A DNA stretch of 55,883 nt from IMG/VR virus record IMGVR_UViG_3300020439_001829, positions 1 through 55,883 of that record; one strand, given 5' to 3'. The stretch's first letter is position 1; each line of letters begins with the position of its first letter. The DNA comes from a virus. The position numbers were made by a program, and so were the translations under genes. The notes under the pieces were generated by a model. It saw only the letters and a list, made by a program, of their open reading frames with translations. It did no database searches and was not told the DNA's origin. This document shows positions 43,483-50,677 of the stretch, in pieces.

Positions 43483-43855
43483 ATTCATAAAAATAGATGT
43501 CATCATTCTTTCTGTGATGATATATTCTTCCATTACCTGCATCATCATAATCAACCTGCCACTCATCATCCTCATCAGGTATACCATACTCTAAGTTTAT
43601 CTTTACATTACGGCTTCTACCAATAATAGTAAGTGGATGTGTTGGCCAACTTTCAATACCAGTTTCCAATAATCTTTCACTTGCCTCTTGTTCTAATCCT
43701 GCCCATATCATATCAACAAATGCCTTTTCTGCAGCGTTTTCTGCATTATCTAATGTATCGGCATATCTTGGTATTGCTACAGCTGCTAAGATTCCTAAGA
43801 TTATTGTTACCATCACTAACTCTATTAGTGTGAACCCTTTACTTGTTTTCTTCAT
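43430..43855 (-). CDS. type IV prepilin-like protein
   Basis: The ATG at 43855 lies six nucleotides behind AAAGGG and gives a short basic leader (MKKTSKG). The mature part begins FTLIELVMVTIILGILAAVA, the canonical class III signal with Gly-1, Phe+1 and Glu+5 and a hydrophobic helix. The remaining about 110 residues hold an aligned PRYADTLDNAENAAEK and a beta-rich head. A host prepilin peptidase would be needed. It follows another prepilin-like gene by 16 nt, so the two form a pair. Confidence 0.85.
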   Translation of the reverse strand: MKKTSKGFTLIELVMVTIILGILAAVAIPRYADTLDNAENAAEKAFVDMIWAGLEQEASERLLETGIESWPTHPLTIIGRSRNVKINLEYGIPDEDDEWQVDYDDAGNGRIYHHRKNDDIYFYEYDSTTFYLSELPTLLTQ

Positions 43856-43871
43856 CATTTTCCCTTTCATG

Positions 43872-44498
43872 TTATGGTTGAAGTTTTTTATGTAAATCTT
43901 TTGGATTTTCTAAATCTGCCACATACAAGATTGGTGAATAGGAAGATGTTCCAGCTCCACCACCTGGTATTACTATGTAAATGTAATGACCGTCTTGAAA
44001 TGGTGATTTAATTGCGTTTCTACCAAATTGGTCTAAGAACTCTTCTGCTCCTACTGATACATCATAGTTATCATCAAAGTTATCATCTTCTGATGTAGAG
44101 ATATTATGTCCACTTGGTGCACCTGCCTGTGGATGATTAGTACTAAATACTGATACCCATTTAGCACCCTCAACATTATCATACGAACCAAATGATTGGA
44201 TACCACTTAATAATAATTCCTCTGTATCATATCCACCAACACCCAAATCATACTTTACTTGACCTGGAAATCTACCTCTACCCTCACGAACTACCATATC
44301 ATTATAGAAGTTCATAGCGGATTGAGTTATCTTATCGATATCGGCTTCTGTTTTTCTTTCTTTAGCTGCCTCACCAACTCCACTAAATTTTGGAGCAGCA
44401 GTAGCTGCTAAAGTTGCCATCATGGCTGTGGTTACTGCGAATTCAGCAAGTGAGTTTCCTCTCTTACTCTTTAGTTTTTTTAATAGTTTTTCAAACAT
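43872..44498 (-). CDS. atypical prepilin-like protein
   Basis: A 208-residue protein with leader MFEKLLKKLKSKRG and mature start NSLAEFAVTTAMMATLAATA. It keeps Gly-1 and Glu+5 but has Asn at +1, and the helix is Ala/Met-rich. It then has KTEADIDKITQSAMNFYND, as in the major-pseudopilin helix, and a Gly/Asp-rich head of about 130 residues. AAGGAG lies before the ATG. It is first of the pair and has no relative among other genes here. Confidence 0.75.
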   Translation of the reverse strand: MFEKLLKKLKSKRGNSLAEFAVTTAMMATLAATAAPKFSGVGEAAKERKTEADIDKITQSAMNFYNDMVVREGRGRFPGQVKYDLGVGGYDTEELLLSGIQSFGSYDNVEGAKWVSVFSTNHPQAGAPSGHNISTSEDDNFDDNYDVSVGAEEFLDQFGRNAIKSPFQDGHYIYIVIPGGGAGTSSYSPILYVADLENPKDLHKKLQP

Positions 44499-44691
44499 TT
44501 TTCTTCTCCTTAAATGTTATTGTTACCTATATTGTACAATAAGTGTACCAAAGTGGCCCATTTTTGGAAAAAAAATTAAAAAAGTTTTAAGTGTTAATAT
44601 TACTTAATTTGGATGTGCATAAAAAACTACTCATATGAGTAGTATTTTAAGTGTTGAATTTTGTTACAATTAATCTATGTAACAGGTGTAA
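44499..44691 (-). other. 193-nt intergenic region before the pilin genes
   Basis: It holds the terminator at 44621-44643, then A/T-rich DNA, the palindrome ATTGTACAAT (44531-44540) and an AAGGAG ribosome site. A promoter for the pilin genes is expected here because a terminator precedes them, but no good -35/-10 pair is seen. Confidence 0.5.
44621..44643 (-). terminator. rho-independent terminator
   Basis: On the minus strand ACTACTC and GAGTAGT form a 7-bp stem around ATAT, followed directly by TTTTTTA. It lies about 50 nt after the stop of the gene ending at 44692 and isolates the pilin genes from the upstream operon. Confidence 0.8.
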
Positions 44692-45099
44692 CTATTTGTT
44701 CCATTCTGTAACATCTACGATTTGATGTATCTTTGTAGGTACTACATTCAATCCTGCCTCATTTGTTAGTAGTAATGTGTTTTGGAACTCACTCCAATCA
44801 ACATTAAATCGTTTATCTAATACTCCATTGTTCTTACTTCTGATAACTTGATTCAATGCATTGATTGTATAAAGTGTATTTGATTGTTTTTTTCTATGTA
44901 GTGAGATTGTGTTCTCAATATTTTCTTCGTAGTTATCCACTAACTCAATATTATATGTACAGATTAATTGAGTTAAATCATCTTGATTTTGAAAGATATA
45001 AATTTTATCATATAGAATTTCATTACAAGATATAATGATATCTACGGTTTCATTTAGTCTTGATTGTCTTGTGAATGTACATAGTAATTGTGTTTTCAT
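44692..45099 (-). CDS. conserved-type phage protein of unknown function
   Basis: I start it at the ATG at 45099, one nucleotide after the upstream stop; the open frame extends to 45174. The 135-residue product starts MKTQLLCTFTRQSRL and has NTISLHRKKQSNTLYTINAL and DKRFNVDWSEFQNTLLLTN. The pattern recalls a short protein shared by T4-like marine phages, from memory and without certainty. No catalytic motif is visible. A good terminator follows. Confidence 0.6.
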   Translation of the reverse strand: MKTQLLCTFTRQSRLNETVDIIISCNEILYDKIYIFQNQDDLTQLICTYNIELVDNYEENIENTISLHRKKQSNTLYTINALNQVIRSKNNGVLDKRFNVDWSEFQNTLLLTNEAGLNVVPTKIHQIVDVTEWNK

Positions 45100-45100
45100 A

Positions 45101-47137
45101 TTATACCTCGCACTTATATTTCTTATCGTATTGTTCGGCTTCTGGTACATCTCTACCGATTTTTTTGTTGGCACAATATAACTTTTCTTTCATATTATTA
45201 TGTAAATTCATTTCCAAATTGACCACAGGTTCATATCCCAATCCTCTCTGTCTTGGTGCAATAGTAGAAATAGGAACTACATCACCACCTACTTCTGCCT
45301 GAAATACTAATTGATATTCACCTTTATCATCTGGTCCTTGTACATTTAATTTTTCTTGAACTTTATCATAATCAGTAGTTCCAAATATTTCTTTCATAAC
45401 TTCTGGGTCTGCATTAACACCACCCAAAGACATTTTTTCTTCACCATCCATAAGAGATTTCAATGGAAACTTTTCTCTGATTGTACTCATTACACCAGAT
45501 TTGTATGGTTCTTTTACCATGTTCTCTACGAATGATTTGTTAAAATCTTTTCCTATTTGTAAATGTTTATCAAGGTCTCCTTTTGCAGATTCATCGTTAA
45601 TTGGTTCTCCACCTAAAGTTCTCATCATCATTACTGAAAATTTATCTTGATATTTACCTACAGTTTTCTTTGGATTGAATCCATTATCAATCATTGCTTG
45701 TCTTAATTCTTCTCTACTATATGGATGTTTTAAACTCTTCATAGTTTTAACTAACACTTTACAATAAGATTCTGATTGACCAGTAGTCTTTGAAAGTGAT
45801 GCAATATACTCTTCATCATTTTCATCTAATCCTTGTAACTTACTATGTTGTTCTTCAGATACATTTTCATAAAAGGTAGTGGCACTTTGTGTTGTTTTAT
45901 CATTCATTTTCTTTGGATTTGCTTCTTCAGGTATATTATCATTTGATTTCTGTAATATTTCTTTTTGTTTCTTAGTTAGTTCTTTGTACTCTTTACTTTT
46001 ATCTTTTCCTGCACTTTTCATTTCTTGTTTTTTTCTTACAATTTCATCATATTCTTTTTTCTCATCACCTACTAACCCCCACTCATCAACTGCATTTACT
46101 GATGGTTGTGATAAAAATATATCCAAGTTCTTTTTCAAACTAACTTCATCTAATACACTACCATCTGGTGTTTTAACTCTCAAATACATATCAGTAGAGA
46201 ATCCTTTGTTCTTTTGATAATCTGATAATCCCATTGCCTCTACATCACCTTTTAAATCCCATGCACCATTTTCAACTTCCCAATTACCCTCACCATATGT
46301 TGCATCTAATCTTGATTTTATACCACCACGAACACTTTCAACTGATTGTAACCAATCCTCTGATAATATAGGTTCACTACCTTTTTCATATCTTGGTGGT
46401 TTATACGAAACTAAAGTTCCATCTTTTAGTTTTCTCATTTGTTGTGGTAATTTTTCATTGTGTTTTCTGATTGTATCCATAAGATTTTTCATCTCATCAT
46501 CATTAAGTGTTGGACCAATCATAGATAATACCTCTGCAGCTTGTGCCTGTATTTTTCCTGCACCTGAGGCATCAATCATTGAAGTAATAGGTGGTGTAGT
46601 TTGATTTACATATCTTGAATTAATTAATCTTTCTACAAGTTTAATATATTTCTTTGGAACTTTAGATGGTGAACCAAATACATCATCTGGTAACTTTGTT
46701 GGACTCTCACCCTCTTTTAATTTTTGTTGTTCAGGTTTAGACTTTTCATATTCCTCATCACTTGGTTGTACATCTTTATTATAGTAATCTTCATCCACTT
46801 TAGATAATGATTTATCTTTTTCAACTGGTTTTTGTTTCTCTACATTACCTTTATCTGATTTATCTGTATCTGTACTTTTTTCTTTCTCTTTGGCATCTTG
46901 GGCCTTTTGTGATTTAGGATGTTTTTTGATATAATCGGCTTGTTGTTCTGGTGACATCTTTGTCCACCACTCCTCACTTTCAGTAAGATTTTTAATCAAC
47001 TCGACACGAGCTTCCACTGGCCATTGATGTTCTTTTAATACATCATATAACTTCATTAAATGTTGTTCATTAGTTAAATCAGGTATCCCATCACTAACTC
47101 TGAAACTTAACTCATTTAATATCTTTTTCCAACTCAT
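45101..47137 (-). CDS. large phage protein of unknown function
   Basis: A 678-residue protein. Residues 80-160 are charged and low complexity (many Lys, Glu, Asp, Ser), likely a flexible linker. The N-terminal part contains MSPEQQADYIKKHPKSQK, and the C-terminal third has VFQAEVGGDVVPISTIAPR. There is no signal peptide. It overlaps the ParB-like gene by 4 nt. Size and repeats of charged residues suit a virion or scaffold-type protein, but this is not shown. Confidence 0.55.
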   Translation of the reverse strand: MSWKKILNELSFRVSDGIPDLTNEQHLMKLYDVLKEHQWPVEARVELIKNLTESEEWWTKMSPEQQADYIKKHPKSQKAQDAKEKEKSTDTDKSDKGNVEKQKPVEKDKSLSKVDEDYYNKDVQPSDEEYEKSKPEQQKLKEGESPTKLPDDVFGSPSKVPKKYIKLVERLINSRYVNQTTPPITSMIDASGAGKIQAQAAEVLSMIGPTLNDDEMKNLMDTIRKHNEKLPQQMRKLKDGTLVSYKPPRYEKGSEPILSEDWLQSVESVRGGIKSRLDATYGEGNWEVENGAWDLKGDVEAMGLSDYQKNKGFSTDMYLRVKTPDGSVLDEVSLKKNLDIFLSQPSVNAVDEWGLVGDEKKEYDEIVRKKQEMKSAGKDKSKEYKELTKKQKEILQKSNDNIPEEANPKKMNDKTTQSATTFYENVSEEQHSKLQGLDENDEEYIASLSKTTGQSESYCKVLVKTMKSLKHPYSREELRQAMIDNGFNPKKTVGKYQDKFSVMMMRTLGGEPINDESAKGDLDKHLQIGKDFNKSFVENMVKEPYKSGVMSTIREKFPLKSLMDGEEKMSLGGVNADPEVMKEIFGTTDYDKVQEKLNVQGPDDKGEYQLVFQAEVGGDVVPISTIAPRQRGLGYEPVVNLEMNLHNNMKEKLYCANKKIGRDVPEAEQYDKKYKCEV

Positions 47138-47619
47138 TGTATCTCCTTTTTAAAATCTACAATCTTTACAGGTAGGTTATAACCCATTGCGGTTCCCAAC
47201 ATTAACCTTGTGTTTCCCCCTAATAAATATAAGTTTTTCAATTTATCTCTCACTATCACCGGCGGTGGGAACTTCGTATTCTTTCTTAAACCATCTACAA
47301 TTGATTTCCAATCTTTATGGTATCCACTTGCAAGTTCTATTGCTCGTTTCATTCTACCCTCTGGTGGTAATCTTAATATATCACCAACATCTGAATTTTG
47401 TAAATTCTTTAACTCTTCTTCATTTGGAAACTTATATGGTGCAGTTTTAATTGCAGTTCGTGAATCTGCTTTCTTTTTCCACAACCCTTTTAATTTTTTC
47501 TTTGTATAATCATTATTATGAAACTCATCTACTTCATGTTCAATCTCATCATGAGAATATGGTCTCATATGACGGTAATTCTTTAATGATTCATACAATA
47601 TAGATTTTAAACTATACAC
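47134..47619 (-). CDS. ParB/sulfiredoxin-like domain protein
   Basis: A 161-residue protein. PPPVIVRDKLKNLYLLGGNT followed by RLMLGTAMGYNLPVKIV is the ParB/Srx signature (GGxxR with a following helix and strand), at the C-terminal half. The N-terminal half is basic. In phages this fold occurs in nucleases, DNA-binding proteins and ATP-using enzymes. It overlaps both neighbours by 4-8 nt, which suggests joint action with the polymerase-like protein. Confidence 0.65.
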   Translation of the reverse strand: MYSLKSILYESLKNYRHMRPYSHDEIEHEVDEFHNNDYTKKKLKGLWKKKADSRTAIKTAPYKFPNEEELKNLQNSDVGDILRLPPEGRMKRAIELASGYHKDWKSIVDGLRKNTKFPPPVIVRDKLKNLYLLGGNTRLMLGTAMGYNLPVKIVDFKKEIQ

Positions 47620-48889
47620 TAAGTTTCTCCGTTATTTCTTTCATGCTATGGTAATTATCTCCCATGAATACTCTTGTTGGATACTTACCATCCCACTCTA
47701 ATATTTTTTTTACTTCTTTTAAATACTTCAATCCATCTTCCTTGTAATCAAAATCAAATAAAAACGCATCGTAATTGTAGAGAACCATCTTACTTTTAAA
47801 ATCTTTCATATCATGTAGTAACACATCTAATGTGTGTATGTTCTGTTCTGTCTCCATCAACTGAATCATATAATTAAATAATTTATTAGGATTCATATCA
47901 GGTAGATTTTCTCTACTTATTTCTCTATTATAAATATCAGAAACTATCTTTTTATCTCTTTTCCACATACTCCATAAGTGTTTTATATACTCATCTACTT
48001 GACTGAAAAATGGATTATCTTTTATCTCATTTGTGATACCACCATACAAATATTTAAATGTTAATTGTTTACCCTCATCGTAACTTAATCCATATGTATC
48101 TGCAAGGTGTTGGTGTACATTACCCTTTGGAAACTTATAATCTATTTTATTACCAATTAATCGTGGATGATATGCATCATAATCAAACTCCACTAATACA
48201 CCATTTTTAAATCTACTTACAAATTTCTTTCTACTACCATCTTTTTTATTTAGTGCTGCGAAGTTCAATCCACCAAAACGATTACTTGGTCTACCTGTAC
48301 TTGTGTATGGATTATATTCTGAATAAACTAAACCATCTGTAGTTTGGATTCCATTATCCTCTACCTTAGATAAAACTTCTAAGATTTCTTGGTCATAGTA
48401 ATCATGGTCTTCAACATAACTCATCAAATCATCTGCAACACTTGAAAGATACTCACCATGTTTCACCAATGGAATTACATCATTTATATTTTCTTTATCA
48501 TAATGTATTCTGTAATTGTGGTGGTGTGCATTTGTTAGGTGTTTATCGAAATCATATGGTTCATTTGTTTTCATGTAATGACACCAATTTAAATCTATCA
48601 ACCCAAATACCCTATCACATTTAATCATTGAGTTATGTATAAATGATTTCATATCACCTACACAAACTTTGCTATCATCAACATCAATAGTTTCTATTGT
48701 TCCAAACTTCTCATTGTGATTTACAGGTACGATAAATTTTTCGAATGGTGTTACGATAAGAAAACAAGACACACGATTCTCTTTAGGATGTTTGTGCACA
48801 TCCGATAACATCTGTAGATAAACGAAGTGTGTAGTTCTCATTACTTTTTGTAATGAACTCCACTTCTCTTTAGAGTTTACTATAACCAT
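47612..48889 (-). CDS. family A polymerase-like palm/fingers protein
   Basis: A 425-residue protein with the order of motifs of PolA. TSTGRPSNRFGGLNFAAL (196-212) corresponds to the T-x-GR-S-N region, and EFDYDAYHPR gives the motif A Asp236. K274 and Y282-G283 sit eight apart, as Lys758 and Tyr766 of E. coli Pol I. N339-x3-Q343 matches the N-x3-Q of the late fingers region, and YDA with Asp374 replaces motif C HDE. No exonuclease domain is present, and the usual Arg four residues before the fingers Lys is Tyr. Activity is plausible but unproven. It overlaps RimK-like and ParB-like genes. Confidence 0.65.
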   Translation of the reverse strand: MVIVNSKEKWSSLQKVMRTTHFVYLQMLSDVHKHPKENRVSCFLIVTPFEKFIVPVNHNEKFGTIETIDVDDSKVCVGDMKSFIHNSMIKCDRVFGLIDLNWCHYMKTNEPYDFDKHLTNAHHHNYRIHYDKENINDVIPLVKHGEYLSSVADDLMSYVEDHDYYDQEILEVLSKVEDNGIQTTDGLVYSEYNPYTSTGRPSNRFGGLNFAALNKKDGSRKKFVSRFKNGVLVEFDYDAYHPRLIGNKIDYKFPKGNVHQHLADTYGLSYDEGKQLTFKYLYGGITNEIKDNPFFSQVDEYIKHLWSMWKRDKKIVSDIYNREISRENLPDMNPNKLFNYMIQLMETEQNIHTLDVLLHDMKDFKSKMVLYNYDAFLFDFDYKEDGLKYLKEVKKILEWDGKYPTRVFMGDNYHSMKEITEKLSV

Positions 48890-49779
48890 TAACCTAATTT
48901 GTATTTTACATAAGTAACTATTTGTTCTGCAATATTGGTTTTACAAAACCTATCCATTCCCTCAAATCCAGGTGATGAATTAACCTCACATATACTATAA
49001 CTACCATTATTAAATAGTAAATCAACACCTGCAATATCCAAGTTTAATAATCTTGCACATTCACCACTTAAGAACTCAATCTCTTCTGTAATCTGATAAG
49101 GAATACCCTCACCACCTCTTGTGATGTTTGCCCTAAAATCATCATCTGTAGATTGTCTCATCATACAACCCACTACTTTACCATTCAAAACAAATACTCT
49201 TAAATCTTTTCCATATGAATCTTCAATGAACTCTTGGATAATAATATTATAACTTGGTTTTGTTATCTCGGCCATTCTCATCAATTGTCTTAATTGTTTT
49301 CTATCCTCAACCAAGAATACTCCAGCTCCAAATGAACCACTTAGAGTTTTAACAATAATTGGATAATTCAAACTCCTCTCTACAAACTCAACATCAATTG
49401 GATGTTTCACCAATAGTGTTTTAGGTACAGGTAGATTTGATTGTCCAAGTATTTGTTGTGAGTATAACTTATCTTTAACTGCATCAATAGATTCACTACC
49501 ATTAATAAGTATCACTCCCAACCTCTCTAAATGACGAATAATTGCTTTGATAAAGTATGTTGTTCCACTACCTGTTCTTGGTATTACAAAATCTGGTAAT
49601 GGTCTTGATTTACCACTAACTCTGATACTTTTTCTATCATCTCTATCAACATAGATATCCACATCTTGTGGATTAACCACACGAACTTTTATATCTTGTT
49701 TCTCAAACTCTTCAACTAATCTCTGAGTTTCATATGAATTTTCAATTTTTCTTTTATATAGTATCCAACCCGTCATCAA
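48889..49779 (-). CDS. RimK-like ATP-grasp ligase
   Basis: A 296-residue protein. DVDIYVDRDDRKSIRV and DFVIPRTGSGTTYF match the RimK N-domain. IVKTLSGSFGAGVFLVED is the ATP-binding loop, IIQEFIEDSYGKDLRVFV the substrate strand, and ICEVNSSPGFEG the metal-binding E-x-N motif. RimK-type enzymes add amino acids, often Glu, to protein C-termini or other amines. The gene overlaps thyX by 4 nt and the polymerase-like gene by 1 nt. The target is unknown. Confidence 0.85.
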   Translation of the reverse strand: MMTGWILYKRKIENSYETQRLVEEFEKQDIKVRVVNPQDVDIYVDRDDRKSIRVSGKSRPLPDFVIPRTGSGTTYFIKAIIRHLERLGVILINGSESIDAVKDKLYSQQILGQSNLPVPKTLLVKHPIDVEFVERSLNYPIIVKTLSGSFGAGVFLVEDRKQLRQLMRMAEITKPSYNIIIQEFIEDSYGKDLRVFVLNGKVVGCMMRQSTDDDFRANITRGGEGIPYQITEEIEFLSGECARLLNLDIAGVDLLFNNGSYSICEVNSSPGFEGMDRFCKTNIAEQIVTYVKYKLG

Positions 49780-50471
49780 TCTAAGTATATCTCACTCCAT
49801 AATTTAGTGGTTTCTGGAAACACTTCCAACATAATTTCTTTCAACCCTCTTGCATAATCTTGTATCTCTACTTGTGATGTTGGTTCATCTCGTAGTTCAA
49901 TAAAGTTCATAATACTTTGAAATGATGCTGTCCACCAAACTTTTGTATAGACTGTAAGTGGTAAGATACTTCTTGCCTGTTCCTTTGCCATTCCTCTTTT
50001 TAACATCTCGTTATATGCTGAGATAGAATGTTGTTGTGCAACAGTCCATAATTGTCTTGTACTATCTTGTAATTCAATCAATCCATCACTTGCCTGTTTG
50101 TTATCTTCTGATTGTTTTCTAAATTCTGTTGGCATATAAAACTCATCATATGGAACATACCTACCACTAATCTCATTCCATGCATGGTCTTTAGTAGGAT
50201 GGTTACTTGTGGTTTCAATACCTACGACATGTTTATACCATTGTCTCATCACAAACTCTGGTGCCTTTATAATAAACATACAATGTTGATGTCTGAATGG
50301 TGAGAAGTGTTTATGTTTAATTAAGAACTTAGATAGTTTTCTATCTTTCTCTTCGAATGTTTCACTTCTACCACCAAATGATACTCTTGCAGCATTTACA
50401 GGTGTTAAATCATCACCAAGTGTATCCACTAATTCAATATATCCTTTATCTAATACATCAATTTTCATCAT
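49776..50471 (-). CDS. thyX: flavin-dependent thymidylate synthase (ThyX)
   Basis: A 231-residue protein. AARVSFGGRSETFEEKDRKL is the N-terminal conserved block, FSPFRHQHCMFIIKAPEFV the FAD/dUMP-side block, and RQWYKHVVG followed by NEISGRY (99-105) the signature region. The usual RHR is KHV here, and about 13 residues are inserted before NE-S-RY. ThyX makes dTMP with FAD and folate and fits the nucleotide-supply role of NrdJ. The ATGATG start overlaps a 36-residue frame. Confidence 0.88.
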   Translation of the reverse strand: MMKIDVLDKGYIELVDTLGDDLTPVNAARVSFGGRSETFEEKDRKLSKFLIKHKHFSPFRHQHCMFIIKAPEFVMRQWYKHVVGIETTSNHPTKDHAWNEISGRYVPYDEFYMPTEFRKQSEDNKQASDGLIELQDSTRQLWTVAQQHSISAYNEMLKRGMAKEQARSILPLTVYTKVWWTASFQSIMNFIELRDEPTSQVEIQDYARGLKEIMLEVFPETTKLWSEIYLD

Positions 50472-50578
50472 GCATCTCCTTTTTGTTTAATTATTTCTGT
50501 TAATTCTTTGGTTCGTTTTTCTTTATATTCTTTTGCATACTTTCTTCCTGCAGGTGTTATGTGCACAAAGATTTTCAT
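50468..50578 (-). CDS. possible 36-residue protein before thyX
   Basis: ATG at 50578 opens 36 codons ending in TGA that shares bases with the thyX ATG. The product is basic (RKYAKEYKEKRTKELTEII). No clear ribosome site lies before it. The stop-start overlap is like that of other gene pairs here, so a leader or coupling role for thyX is possible. Confidence 0.4.
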   Translation of the reverse strand: MKIFVHITPAGRKYAKEYKEKRTKELTEIIKQKGDA

Positions 50579-50677
50579 GTATAAATATTTGAATATCGAA
50601 TTGACATTTATTAAGAACTTTTTTAATATAACCATTTAATATAAGTATTGATTTATTTTCTCAAAATAGAATATATT
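50579..50677. other. AT-rich spacer between structural and thyX genes
   Basis: This 99-nt gap is very AT-rich. It contains TATAAATA (50580-50587) in the plus direction, identical to the T4 late-promoter core, but no plus-strand gene follows. On the minus strand no -35/-10 pair is convincing. The structural genes end here and the nucleotide genes start. Confidence 0.35.

Noticed and set aside
50580-50587. T4-type late promoter TATAAATA
   Set aside because: It points to the plus strand, where no gene follows; no matching late promoter was seen before the structural genes in the minus direction.
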